DNA of 64,000 nt from FLUQ01 sp031550605 (GCA_031550605.1 JAVBOK010000037.1:15238-79237), one strand, 5' to 3'; shown: positions 35,096 through 43,781, counted from the stretch's first letter. Notes: a model not told the origin generated them from the sequence alone. Made by a program: numbers and translations.

Positions 35096-35124
35096 ATTCT
35101 GCTGGATTTCGCCGCGTCTGGCAA
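35096..35124 (-). promoter_or_regulatory. promoter for livKHMGF
   Basis: On the minus strand TTGCCA (complement of 35119-35124) and CAGAAT (complement of 35096-35101) are spaced by 17 bp, placing the start about 35 bases before livK. Confidence 0.5.
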
Positions 35125-35155
35125 TCCCCCATACGGCCTCCGGCGGACGCCGCGC

Positions 35156-35183
35156 TTGACATTGCGGCCCATACCGTTACACC
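35156..35183 (+). promoter_or_regulatory. promoter for the IclR regulator, possibly leaderless
   Basis: A perfect TTGACA at 35156-35161 is followed after 16 bp by TACACC at 35178-35183. Transcription would begin at about 35190, next to the ATG at 35191, and no ribosome site is visible before that ATG. Confidence 0.4.
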
Positions 35184-35190
35184 GTACGCT

Positions 35191-36027
35191 ATGCCCGATC
35201 AGACCCATGCCGCCGAAACCGGCGCGCCGAAACAGCACGAAACCGACCCCGACCTCTTTCTGGCGGCGGAAAAGCCCGGCGACGCCTATGCCCAGTCCTT
35301 TGCCAAAGGGCTGATGGTCATCCGTTCCTTCAACGAAAAACGTCCCGCCCAGACCCTGACCCAGGTGGCCCAGGTCACCGGCCTGACCCGGTCCGGCGCC
35401 CGGCGCATTTTGCTGACCCTGGTCAAGCTGGGCTACGCCGCCTGCGAAGGCCGGCTTTTTTCCCTTTCCCCGAAAATTCTCGATCTGGGCTTTTCCTACC
35501 TGTCCGCCATGCCTTTCTGGAAGCTGGCCCAGCCCATTCTGGAAAATCTGGTCGCCGCCACGGGCGAAAGCTGTTCCATTTCCGTGCTTGACGGTCCGGA
35601 AATCGTGTACGTGCTGCGGGTGCCCACCCGGCAGGTCATGTCCATCAATCTGTCCATCGGCAGCCGCCTGCCGGCCTACTGCACGTCCATGGGCCGGGTG
35701 CTGCTTTCCGGCCTGCCGGAACAGGAACTGGACGCCGTGCTGCGCAAATCCCGGCTTGTGGCGCATACCCGTTACACCAAAACCGATCCAGGCGAGTTGA
35801 AAGAGGTGATCGCCCAGTGCCGCCGGCAGGGCTGGACCTCGGTGTACAAGGAGCTGGAAGAGGAACTGGGTTCGCTGGCCGTGCCTATTAAAAACCGGCG
35901 CGGCAAAATCATCGCCGCCGTGAACAGCAGCGCGCGCGCCCTGCTGGTCACTCCGGAGCAGTTGCGCGACCGCTTCCTTGATCCCCTGCGGGCGGCGGCG
36001 GAACGCATTTCCGCCATGATGGTCTGA
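35191..36027 (+). CDS. pcaR: IclR-family regulator, PcaR/PcaU/PobR group
   Basis: A 278-residue DNA-binding regulator. An N-terminal winged helix-turn-helix covers about 45-110 (TLTQVAQVTGLTRSGARRILLTLVKLGY), and an effector-binding IclR domain about 120-275. SPKILDLGFSYLSAMPFWKLAQPILENLV, VPTRQVMSI and YCTSMGRVLLSGL match the beta-ketoadipate regulators PcaR and PcaU, which bind beta-ketoadipate or protocatechuate and activate pca genes. It is divergent from livKHMGF and lies 315 bp upstream of pcaIJF, whose promoter carries paired operator-like repeats, so it is the likely controller of that cluster. The start is the first ATG that fits the family; the frame extends far upstream as non-coding. 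Confidence 0.85.
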   Translation: MPDQTHAAETGAPKQHETDPDLFLAAEKPGDAYAQSFAKGLMVIRSFNEKRPAQTLTQVAQVTGLTRSGARRILLTLVKLGYAACEGRLFSLSPKILDLGFSYLSAMPFWKLAQPILENLVAATGESCSISVLDGPEIVYVLRVPTRQVMSINLSIGSRLPAYCTSMGRVLLSGLPEQELDAVLRKSRLVAHTRYTKTDPGELKEVIAQCRRQGWTSVYKELEEELGSLAVPIKNRRGKIIAAVNSSARALLVTPEQLRDRFLDPLRAAAERISAMMV

Positions 36028-36162
36028 ATGCGGGCGCGCCGCGGCGGTCTTTTCCCGGCGCGCGCGGCAGAGGGCAAACCGTTCCCGGTCCGCTTTTCCG
36101 TGATTCCTTGACAGGGAGGGGGGTCCCAAGGTACGGGGAAACCAGATATCCTTTTTCCTTTT

Positions 36163-36193
36163 TTTGTTTAATTTCTGAACAAAAGTTCATATA
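36163..36193 (+). promoter_or_regulatory. operator/promoter box 1 of the pca cluster
   Basis: Box 1 begins TTTGTTTAAT, contains the perfect inverted repeat TGAAC-AAAA-GTTCA (36176-36189), and ends in a TATACA hexamer (36190-36195). It matches box 2 at 24 of 28 positions. It lies in an AT-rich island in otherwise GC-rich DNA. -35-like sequence is poor, which suits an activator-dependent promoter. Confidence 0.6.
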
Positions 36194-36238
36194 CAAATAA
36201 GATACTGGCGGTAGCGGATGCGCCAGCCCCGAGGAGGA

Positions 36239-36271
36239 ATGTGGAACGGCAGCCATTTGTTTAATAATTGA
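36239..36271 (+). CDS. possible 10-residue leader peptide
   Basis: GAGGAGGA at 36231-36238 precedes ATG, giving the ten-residue frame MWNGSHLFNN and a TGA at 36269-36271 inside box 2. The ribosome site is strong but close to the ATG. It would be made only from a transcript starting at box 1. It may equally be chance. Confidence 0.25.
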   Translation: MWNGSHLFNN

Positions 36272-36287
36272 ACAAAAATTCATTATA
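36256..36287 (+). promoter_or_regulatory. operator/promoter box 2 of the pca cluster
   Basis: Box 2 repeats box 1 (TTTGTTTAAT, then TGAAC-AAAA-ATTCA with one mismatch in the inverted repeat) and is followed by TATAAA at 36284-36289, about 55 bases before the pcaI ATG. The two boxes start 93 bp apart, close to a whole number of helical turns, so a regulator could bind both on one face. Confidence 0.6.
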
Positions 36288-36342
36288 AAAACATGCGCAG
36301 CCGAATGGGACCGTATTCATATAACCCTGTTCAGGAGGGCCC

Positions 36343-37032
36343 ATGGATTCAAAAGTTTTTGCCTCAGCCGAAGCCGCCCTGGCGGATATCCGGGACGGCG
36401 CCACCATCATGATCGGCGGATTCGGCAACGCCGGCATGCCGTCGGAACTGATTGACGCCCTGATTGCCCAGGGCGCGCGCGACCTGACCATTGTCAACAA
36501 CAACGCCGGGAATGCGGAAACCGGCCTTGCCGCTCTGCTCAAAACCAAGCGGGTGCGCAAAATCGTCTGCTCCTTTCCCCGCCAGACCGATTCCTATGTC
36601 TTCGACGCCCTGTACAGGGCGGGCGAAATCGAACTTGAGCTTGTGCCCCAAGGCAATCTTGCCGAACGCATCCGCGCGGCCGGGGCGGGCATCGGCGCGT
36701 TTTTCACCCCCACCGGGTACGGCACGCCCCTGGCCGAGGGCAAGGAAACCCGGACCATCAACGGGAAAAACCATATCCTCGAATACCCCATCCATGCCGA
36801 TTACGCCCTGATCAAGGCGCTGAAGGCGGACCCCTGGGGCAACCTCACCTACCGCATGACCGCGCGCAATTTCGCCCCCATCATGGCTTCGGCGGCCGCA
36901 TGCACCATCGTCCAGACATCCGAGATCGTCGGTCTGGGCGACATCGACCCGGAAATTGTGGTCACCCCCTGCATCTATGTGCAGCGCGTGGTGCATATCC
37001 CCGGATCGCGCGCCCCGAAAGCGGCCGCATAA
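36343..37032 (+). CDS. pcaI: 3-oxoadipate CoA-transferase subunit A (PcaI-like)
   Basis: A 229-residue alpha subunit of a family I CoA-transferase. With PcaJ it moves CoA from succinyl-CoA to 3-oxoadipate. GGFGNAGMPSELIDALIAQGARDLTI, SFPRQTDSYVFDALYRAGEIELE and VPQGNLAERIRAAGAGIGAFFTPTGYGT follow the proteobacterial PcaI sequence closely. Acetoacetate transferases (AtoD, ScoA) are the main alternatives, but the partner thiolase is of the PcaF type, which supports 3-oxoadipate. CAGGAGGG precedes the ATG. First gene of a plus-strand run to 46821. Confidence 0.8.
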   Translation: MDSKVFASAEAALADIRDGATIMIGGFGNAGMPSELIDALIAQGARDLTIVNNNAGNAETGLAALLKTKRVRKIVCSFPRQTDSYVFDALYRAGEIELELVPQGNLAERIRAAGAGIGAFFTPTGYGTPLAEGKETRTINGKNHILEYPIHADYALIKALKADPWGNLTYRMTARNFAPIMASAAACTIVQTSEIVGLGDIDPEIVVTPCIYVQRVVHIPGSRAPKAAA

Positions 37033-37049
37033 CAAGGCAGGGACAGCAT

Positions 37050-37700
37050 ATGAGCACAGAACTCGCGCGCATGAGCCGTGAAGACATGGCCCGCAAAGTC
37101 GCCGGGGATATCCCCGACGGCTCCTTCGTCAATCTGGGCATCGGCCTGCCCACGCTGGTGGCCAACTATATTCCCGACGACAAGACCGTGATCCTGCATA
37201 CGGAAAACGGCATGCTGGGCATGGGCGGCGCCCCGGCCCCCGGCCTGGAGGACGACGACCTGATCAACGCCGGCAAGCAGCCCGTGACCGTCAAACCCGG
37301 AGCTTCCTTTTTCCACCACGCCGATTCCTTCGCCATGATGCGCGGCGGGCATATCGATTACTGCGTGCTGGGGGCGTTTCAGGTTTCCGCTTCCGGCGAC
37401 CTGGCCAACTGGCACACCGGCGCGCCCGACGCCATCCCCGCCGTGGGCGGGGCCATGGACCTGGCCATCGGCGCGAAGAATGTTTTCGTGATGATGGAAC
37501 TGCAGACCAAGAAAGGGGAGAGCAAGATCGTGCCCCGGTGCACCTACCCCCTGACCGGGGTGGCCTGCGTCAGGCGCATTTACACCGACCTGGCGGTGTT
37601 CGAGGTGACGCCCGGGGGATTGGCCGTGCTGGACCGCGTGCCCGGCCTGTCGTTTGAGGAACTGCAGTCCATCACCGGCGTGCCGCTGCTGCGGGCATAG
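37050..37700 (+). CDS. pcaJ: 3-oxoadipate CoA-transferase subunit B (PcaJ-like)
   Basis: A 216-residue beta subunit of the same transferase. The catalytic glutamate that forms the CoA thioester is Glu52 in HTENGMLGMG. FHHADSFAMMRGGH and GDLANWHTG are conserved in PcaJ. It follows pcaI by 17 bases and precedes pcaF by 29, so the three form an operon core. A longer frame overlapping pcaI is rejected; the ATG at 37050 has GGCAGGGA upstream and fits the family. Confidence 0.8.
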   Translation: MSTELARMSREDMARKVAGDIPDGSFVNLGIGLPTLVANYIPDDKTVILHTENGMLGMGGAPAPGLEDDDLINAGKQPVTVKPGASFFHHADSFAMMRGGHIDYCVLGAFQVSASGDLANWHTGAPDAIPAVGGAMDLAIGAKNVFVMMELQTKKGESKIVPRCTYPLTGVACVRRIYTDLAVFEVTPGGLAVLDRVPGLSFEELQSITGVPLLRA

Positions 37701-37729
37701 CCGCCAACCGTTTTGCAAAGGACAGACAT

Positions 37730-38932
37730 ATGCGACAGGCTTTTCTCTGCGACGCGCTGCGCACCCCCATCGGCCGCTACGGCGGCAGTCTCGCCCAGGT
37801 CAGAACCGACGATCTGGGGGCCGTTCCCATCAAGGCCCTTATGGACCGCAACCCCGGCGCGGACTGGGACCGCGTTGACGACGTCATCTACGGCAACGCC
37901 AACCAGGCCGGCGAAGACAACCGCAACGTGGCCCGCATGGCGCTTTTGCTGGCCGGCCTTCCCGACGCCGTGCCGGGCGTCACCGTGAACCGCCTCTGCG
38001 GTTCGGGCATGCAGGCCGTGGCGGAAGCGGCCAGGGTCATCATGGCCGGCGAAGGTTCCCTGCTTTTCGCCGGCGGGGTGGAAAGCATGAGCCGCGCGCC
38101 CTTTGTGCTGGGCAAGGCCGCCAGCGCCTTTTCCCGCACGGCGGAAATTTTTGACACCACCATCGGCTGGCGTTTCGTCAACCCGAAGATGAAAGCCATG
38201 TACGGGGTCGACGCCCTGCCGGAAACCGCCGAGAACGTGGCCCGCGAACACGGCATATCCCGCGGGGACCAGGACAGAATGGGCCTGGCCAGCCAGGAAA
38301 AGGCCGCCAGAGCCCAGGCCGCCGGCATTTTTGCCCGGGAAATCTGCCCGGTGGCGATAGCCCAGCGCAAGGGCGACCCCGTCGTGGTGGACACGGACGA
38401 ACACCCCAGAGCCACAACCCTGGACGCTCTGGCCAAACTCAAACCCATCACCACACCCGACGGCACGGTTACCGCGGGCAACGCCTCGGGCGTCAACGAC
38501 GGGGCCTGCGCCCTGCTGCTGGCCGACGAGGCGGCGGCGAAACGGCACGCGCTCACGCCCAGGGCCAGAATCGCGGGCACGGCCGTGGCCGGCGTGCCCC
38601 CCAGGGTCATGGGCAACGGCCCGGTGCCCGCGGTGCCGAAACTTTTGCCCCGCCGGGGGCGCGGCATGAACGACATGGATGTGATCGAACTGAACGAAGC
38701 CTTCGCCGCCCAGGGCCTGGCCGTTCTGCGCGCCCTCGGCGTCGCGGACGACGACCCCCGGGTCAACCCCAACGGCGGGGCCATCGCCCTGGGCCATCCT
38801 CTGGGCATGAGCGGGGCGCGGCTGGTGACCACGGCCATGTATCAGCTGATGCGGACAGGCGGCCGCTATGCCCTGTGCACCATGTGCATCGGCGTCGGGC
38901 AGGGCATCGCGATGGTCATCGAACGGGTTTGA
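37730..38932 (+). CDS. pcaF: 3-oxoadipyl-CoA thiolase (PcaF-like)
   Basis: A 400-residue thiolase that splits 3-oxoadipyl-CoA with CoA into succinyl-CoA and acetyl-CoA. The acyl-carrying Cys90 is in VNRLCGSGM, the catalytic His in NPNGGAIALGHPLGMSG, and the second Cys in CIGVGQG. The N-terminus RTPIGRYGGSLAQVRTDDLGAVP and TTIGWRFVNPKMKAMYGVD, as well as the length, match PcaF (400-401 residues) better than acetoacetyl-CoA thiolases. In an anaerobe the substrate must come from something other than oxygenase-driven ring cleavage, or be taken up ready-made. AAGGA lies before the ATG. Confidence 0.85.
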   Translation: MRQAFLCDALRTPIGRYGGSLAQVRTDDLGAVPIKALMDRNPGADWDRVDDVIYGNANQAGEDNRNVARMALLLAGLPDAVPGVTVNRLCGSGMQAVAEAARVIMAGEGSLLFAGGVESMSRAPFVLGKAASAFSRTAEIFDTTIGWRFVNPKMKAMYGVDALPETAENVAREHGISRGDQDRMGLASQEKAARAQAAGIFAREICPVAIAQRKGDPVVVDTDEHPRATTLDALAKLKPITTPDGTVTAGNASGVNDGACALLLADEAAAKRHALTPRARIAGTAVAGVPPRVMGNGPVPAVPKLLPRRGRGMNDMDVIELNEAFAAQGLAVLRALGVADDDPRVNPNGGAIALGHPLGMSGARLVTTAMYQLMRTGGRYALCTMCIGVGQGIAMVIERV

Positions 38933-39003
38933 TGGAAAATTGCCGCGACGGGAACGGATATCCTTTTATTCCTCAATAATTCGCTGAACAGAGAGAGGAT
39001 GCA

Positions 39004-40317
39004 ATGGTCGAATCTGTAAAAAAAGCCTGGGGTTATCGCCATGTAGTGCTCGCGGTCATGTGGTTGCTGTATATTATAAACTTTTTCGACAGGCTGGCCG
39101 TGCTGACATTGCTGCCTTTCATCAGGCAGGATTTGAACCTGACCCACCAGGAAGTGGGTTTCGCGGCCTCAATTTTCTTTTTCGCCTATTCGCTCGCGCA
39201 GATCAGTTCGGGATATCTGGCGGACAGGTTCGGCGCGAAGAAAGTCATGGGCATAGCCATCGTCGTCTTCACTTTCGTGACTTTTCTGACGGGCATGGTG
39301 CGCACGTATACGCAATTTGTCCTTGTGCGGCTTGGGCTTGGCCTGGGCGAAGGGCACCATTTTTCGCCGGCCAACAAGACCATCGCCGACTGGTTCCCCA
39401 AGGAGGAAAAGGGCCGCGCGACGGCTTTTTTCGGCACGTCCTATTCCGTCGCCCCGGCCATCATCCCGATGGCCGTAACCTTCATCGCCTCGCTGTTCGG
39501 CGGCGACTGGCGGATCGTATTCTATTTCCTGATTATTCCCGGCCTGATCGGCATCGCGCTGCTGTGGTACTTTGTTGACGACAAGCCGGAAACGACGCTG
39601 GCCCGCGGCAAAATGTCGCAGGCCGAGTACGGGTACATAAAGTCCGGCATCATCACCAACGAAGCCGCCGTCAAACAGGCCGGCATCGGCGTGATTCTCA
39701 GGGATCCGTACTTGTGGCTGTATTCGTTGCAGTTGTTCTTCACCATGGTGGTGACCTGGGGCAGCCTGACCTGGATATCCTCTTTCCTGTACGAACAGCA
39801 CGGATTCAACATAAAAACCATGGGCGTTCTGGCTTCCGTGCCGTACATGATCGCCATTTTTTCGACCATGCTGGGCGGCTATCTGATGGACAAGGTGTTC
39901 GGCAAGGCCAAGCCGGTGACGATGATTTCCTATCTGACGTCCATTCCCGCGCTCATCTGGATCGGCCAGGTTCCCAAAGGCAGCACCCAGTTGCTGATTC
40001 TCGCGCTGCTGCTGGTGGGTCTGTGCGTCAACCTGCTGCTGGGCATACTGTATGCGTATCCGCAGATACGCTATCCCAAGGAAGTCGTCGGTTCCGCCAT
40101 GGGCTTCAGCAATGCCGTCGGCATGATGGGCGCGTTCGCGTCGCCGTTGCTGGCCGGATATCTGGTGGAAAAAACGCCGACCGGCGCCTCGTATGACAAG
40201 GTGTTCATCATGTTTGCCATCTCGGCGGGGATCGCCGCGGTAATTTCCTTTATTCTCAAAGAAGAGACGTTCGTGATCGAAAAAGCGGAATCTGCCGCCG
40301 CGTCGCAGTCCGCATGA
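39004..40317 (+). CDS. MFS transporter, anion:cation symporter-type
   Basis: A 437-residue inner-membrane carrier with about 12 helices. The loop motif GYLADRFGAKKVMG between helices 2 and 3 and GLGLGEGHHFSPANKTIADWFPKEEKGRA resemble ACS-family carriers of organic anions such as hexuronates, glucarate or aromatic acids. Its place between pcaF and a hydrolase gene suggests it takes up a carboxylate used by the cluster. The DNA is visibly less GC-rich here than in neighbouring genes, which may reflect membrane-protein codon use or separate acquisition. Confidence 0.8.
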   Translation: MVESVKKAWGYRHVVLAVMWLLYIINFFDRLAVLTLLPFIRQDLNLTHQEVGFAASIFFFAYSLAQISSGYLADRFGAKKVMGIAIVVFTFVTFLTGMVRTYTQFVLVRLGLGLGEGHHFSPANKTIADWFPKEEKGRATAFFGTSYSVAPAIIPMAVTFIASLFGGDWRIVFYFLIIPGLIGIALLWYFVDDKPETTLARGKMSQAEYGYIKSGIITNEAAVKQAGIGVILRDPYLWLYSLQLFFTMVVTWGSLTWISSFLYEQHGFNIKTMGVLASVPYMIAIFSTMLGGYLMDKVFGKAKPVTMISYLTSIPALIWIGQVPKGSTQLLILALLLVGLCVNLLLGILYAYPQIRYPKEVVGSAMGFSNAVGMMGAFASPLLAGYLVEKTPTGASYDKVFIMFAISAGIAAVISFILKEETFVIEKAESAAASQSA

Positions 40318-40409
40318 TGGGCGCTTCTTTGAAAAATATCGCATCTTCCCCGGCGGGGGCCGCTCCTCTGCCGGGGAAGTCCGGGACGGGTCCCAAGGAG
40401 AATACGCGC

Positions 40410-41645
40410 ATGGACAGACACAATCGTCACGCAAAGGATCTGCTGCGGAAATACATTCCCGATCAGGCGGACGGATTGAAAAAGAACCTCGACGCCCTGC
40501 TGGGAGGCGCTTCTGAAGCGGGCGACGTGCCCGGCGTGGTCGCGGCGGTCTGCGACGGGACGACGGTGCTTTACGAAGGGGCTTTCGGGTGGCGCGGCCT
40601 GGGCAGGGCGCCCCGCATGACGACGGATTCGGTTTTCGCGCTGGCGTCGATGACCAAGCCTGTGACGGCGATAGCCGTCATGCAGCTGGTGGAACAGGGC
40701 AAGGTCGATCTGGACAGCCCGGCCAGTTTCTGGGTGCCCTATCTGGCCAGGGTGAAGGTTCTTGACGGTTTCGACGCGGAAGGGCGGCCCATCCTGCGGC
40801 CGCTCCGGCGTTCCATTACGGTCCGCCATCTGCTCACGCACACGGCCGGTTTCGCGTATGAGGCCTGGAACGCGGATCTTATCCGCTACCAGGCGGCCAC
40901 CGGAACGCCCAACCTTTACAGCAACACGGAAGGGTATCTGAAATGCCCCGTGATGTGCGAACCGGGCGAACGGTGGCAGTATGGAATCGGGATGAACTGG
41001 GCGGCCAAGCTGGTGGAAAACGTAAGCGGGTTGAAATTCGGCGTGTATCTGCGCCAGAACATTTTCACGCCGCTGGGCATGATGTCCACCGCCCACAAGT
41101 ACACGCCGGAAATGAAAGAGGTGAACACCAGCCTGCACATCCGCGATGCCGGCGGCAGTTTGACCATGAAGGAAGGAGACCAGGGCAACCAGGATCTTGA
41201 CTTTGAAAGCGGCGGCGGCGGGCTTTTTTCCACAGCCGGCGACTACATGAAGGTATGCCGGATGATCCTGAACCAGGGCGTGGGCGACGGCGGCCGGCGC
41301 ATATTGCAGGCCGAAACGGTGGCGATGATGATGCGGAACGCCATCGGCGATCTGCATGTCGCCCCGCTGAAAACAGCGGAACCCCACGTGTCGGGCGACA
41401 TGGATTTTTTCCCGGGGATACGGAAGAGCTGGGGGTTGAGCTGGATGATCAACGAGCAGACGGCCCCGACCGGCCGGTCAGCCGGCAGCCTTTTCTGGGG
41501 CGGGCTGCTCAACACCTACTTCTGGATTGATCCGCGGAAAAATGTCGCGGGCGTGTTTTTCACGCAGATACTGCCCTTTTGCGACGTGAAGGCGCTGCCC
41601 TTGTTCTATGCCTTTGAAGAGGCAACGTACCGTTCACTGGCATGA
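40410..41645 (+). CDS. serine hydrolase of the beta-lactamase/EstB (family VIII esterase) group
   Basis: A 411-residue serine hydrolase with the class C beta-lactamase fold. The nucleophile Ser80 and Lys83 form SMTK; Tyr at about 191 is in WQYGIG, and WGG occurs near 363. These motifs and the length fit family VIII carboxylesterases such as EstB. No signal peptide is seen, so it acts in the cytoplasm, which argues against a resistance role. In this cluster it is a candidate esterase or lactonase producing the acid used by PcaIJ. Start chosen at 40410, with AAGGAG at 40395-40400; a frame opening at 40314 overlaps the MFS stop and adds residues not typical of the family. Confidence 0.8.
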   Translation: MDRHNRHAKDLLRKYIPDQADGLKKNLDALLGGASEAGDVPGVVAAVCDGTTVLYEGAFGWRGLGRAPRMTTDSVFALASMTKPVTAIAVMQLVEQGKVDLDSPASFWVPYLARVKVLDGFDAEGRPILRPLRRSITVRHLLTHTAGFAYEAWNADLIRYQAATGTPNLYSNTEGYLKCPVMCEPGERWQYGIGMNWAAKLVENVSGLKFGVYLRQNIFTPLGMMSTAHKYTPEMKEVNTSLHIRDAGGSLTMKEGDQGNQDLDFESGGGGLFSTAGDYMKVCRMILNQGVGDGGRRILQAETVAMMMRNAIGDLHVAPLKTAEPHVSGDMDFFPGIRKSWGLSWMINEQTAPTGRSAGSLFWGGLLNTYFWIDPRKNVAGVFFTQILPFCDVKALPLFYAFEEATYRSLA

Positions 41646-41843
41646 CGGCCTGAGGAACCGCAACGCATTGCAGCGAAGAGGGAACAGGCGCCCTGGCCGC
41701 CGTGGCAGCGGGTTTTGTGTTGGCAGTGCCGCAGGTCCCTCATGAAGGAGGCTTTCGATTCCCGCAATCCCGATATTCTTCTCTGTCCGACGTAATTCAG
41801 CGAGAGGGATCAGAGACATATTATTTTTTGCCGGAGGATTTTC

Positions 41844-43781
41844 ATGGATTCAATCATGCAGAAAACCAACCGGATCCGTTCCGCGGTGCTTGCGACCATG
41901 GGCCTGCTTGCCGTTCTCATGTCGCTTTTCCATCTTTCCACCTCGTCCATCGGCTCGCTTCCCACCATGGAGCAGCGCAGCATCCACCTGATGTTCGTGC
42001 TCGGACTCATTTTTCTGAAAACCGCCGCCAGGCGGCCGGGGCCGTTCGGCCTGCGGGATATCCTGGACGTTCTGCTCGCCGTGGTGGGCATGGGGGCCAC
42101 GATCTACACCTTCCTGAACTGGGAAGATCTGATGGCCAGGGTCGCTTTTCCGGACGAGCTGGACATCGTCGTCGGCACGCTGCTGGTGCTGGTGGTGCTG
42201 GAGGGCACGCGCCGCGAACTGGGCAACGCCATCCCCATTATCGCCATTGTTTTCATCCTGTACGCGCTGTTCGGCAATTACCTTCCGTTCAAGGAAATCG
42301 CCCACAGGGGCTATTCGTACGAGCGGCTGATCAGCAACCTGACCCTGGCCACGGAAGGCATTTACGGCCAGGTGCTGGGGGTTTCCGCGACCTACATCTT
42401 TCTGTTCGTGCTTTTCGGGGCCTTTCTGGAAAACAGCGGGGCCAGCAAGTTTTTCATTGATCTGTCCCTGGCCTTTTTCGGCCGTTCGCGCGGCGGCCCG
42501 GCCAAGGTGGCGACCGTGGCCAGCGGCCTGTTCGGCATGGTGTCGGGCAGCGCGGTGGCCAACGTCATGGCGGTGGGGCCGTTCACCATCCCCATGATGA
42601 CGCGGCTGGGCTACGATCCCAAATTCGCCGGCGGGGTCATCTCCGTTTCCGGCACGGGCGGGCAGTTCATGCCCCCGATCATGGGCGCCGCCGCCTTCAT
42701 CATCGCCGAAACCCTGTCCATATCGTACATGGCCGTGGTCAAGGCCGCCTTCATCCCGGCGGTGCTGTACTACGTGGCCCTGTGGTTCATCGTGGACATC
42801 CGCGCCCAGCGCGACAAAATCCAGATCATCCCCAAGGACCAGATCCCCGACTGGAGGCAGGTGCTGCTCAAAGGCGCGTACCTGGCCCTGCCGGTGGTCC
42901 TGCTGATATACTTTCTGACGGTTGAACGCTGGTCGCCCATCAAGGCCGGTTTCTGGTGCATCATTTCCCTGCTGCTCATTTCCTTCGTGCGCAAAGAGAC
43001 GCGGCTGACCCCGGCCCGCCTGTACGTCGCCCTGCGCGACGGCGCCATGGGAAGCCTCAGCGTGGCCATCGTCTGCGCGGCCGCCGGCATCATCATCGGC
43101 GTGCTGTCCCTGACCGGCCTTTCCCTCAAGTTTTCGCAGCTGCTCATTTCCATGTCCATGGGCGTCATGCCGATCCTGCTGATTCTGACCATGATCGCGG
43201 GGCTGATCCTGGGCATGGGCATGACCACCACGTCCGTGTACATCGTGCTCAGCGTGCTGGTGGCCCCGGCCCTGACCCGCATGGGGGTCGCCCCCATCGC
43301 CGCGCATTTGTTCGTGTTCTTCTTCGGCATTCTGTCGGCCATCACCCCGCCGGTGGCCACGGCGTCGTACGCGGCGGCCAGCATCACCAAGACCTCGCCC
43401 ACGGAGCTGGGGTACGAGGGCTGGAGAATCGGGCTTGCGGGGTACATCATCCCCTTCATGTTCATCTACAGCCCGACCCTGCTGATGCAGGGCAGCGTGC
43501 TGGAGATCGTGCAGTCCATCGTCACGGCCACGATCGGCATTTACGGCCTTGCCGCCAGTCTGGAAGGGTATCTGTACAGAAGGTTGCCCCTGCACATGCG
43601 GCTTGTGCTTTTTGTCGCGGCCCTGCTGCTGATTGACGCCGGTTTCCTGACCGACATCGTCGGCGTGGTGCTGTTCGCGGCCATCTTTTTGTACCAGCGG
43701 CGTCTTGCCCGCGACGACGCCCCGGAAGGGGACGATGCTTCCGCTTCCGGAGAAAAAGTCTCGCAAGGAGAAAACGCATGA
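41844..43781 (+). CDS. TRAP transporter permease, fused small and large subunits (TAXI type)
   Basis: A 645-residue inner-membrane protein in which the DctQ-like (about 1-170) and DctM-like (about 170-600) parts are joined, as in TRAP systems that use TAXI binding proteins. Around 15 or more hydrophobic helices are visible. GSAVANVMAVGPFTIPMM and GTGGQFMPPIMGAAAFI are DctM-type signatures. It drives uptake with the sodium gradient rather than ATP. Partner binding protein is at 44848. GGAGG precedes the ATG; the stop overlaps the next ATG (ATGA). Confidence 0.9.
   Translation: MDSIMQKTNRIRSAVLATMGLLAVLMSLFHLSTSSIGSLPTMEQRSIHLMFVLGLIFLKTAARRPGPFGLRDILDVLLAVVGMGATIYTFLNWEDLMARVAFPDELDIVVGTLLVLVVLEGTRRELGNAIPIIAIVFILYALFGNYLPFKEIAHRGYSYERLISNLTLATEGIYGQVLGVSATYIFLFVLFGAFLENSGASKFFIDLSLAFFGRSRGGPAKVATVASGLFGMVSGSAVANVMAVGPFTIPMMTRLGYDPKFAGGVISVSGTGGQFMPPIMGAAAFIIAETLSISYMAVVKAAFIPAVLYYVALWFIVDIRAQRDKIQIIPKDQIPDWRQVLLKGAYLALPVVLLIYFLTVERWSPIKAGFWCIISLLLISFVRKETRLTPARLYVALRDGAMGSLSVAIVCAAAGIIIGVLSLTGLSLKFSQLLISMSMGVMPILLILTMIAGLILGMGMTTTSVYIVLSVLVAPALTRMGVAPIAAHLFVFFFGILSAITPPVATASYAAASITKTSPTELGYEGWRIGLAGYIIPFMFIYSPTLLMQGSVLEIVQSIVTATIGIYGLAASLEGYLYRRLPLHMRLVLFVAALLLIDAGFLTDIVGVVLFAAIFLYQRRLARDDAPEGDDASASGEKVSQGENA

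Noticed and set aside
40410..41645. serine hydrolase as an antibiotic-resistance beta-lactamase
   Set aside because: No signal peptide, EstB-like motifs and catabolic neighbours; the cytoplasmic esterase reading is more likely.
41717..41735. possible sigma-54 promoter before the TRAP gene
   Set aside because: TGGCA is present but the GC doublet at the required spacing is missing.
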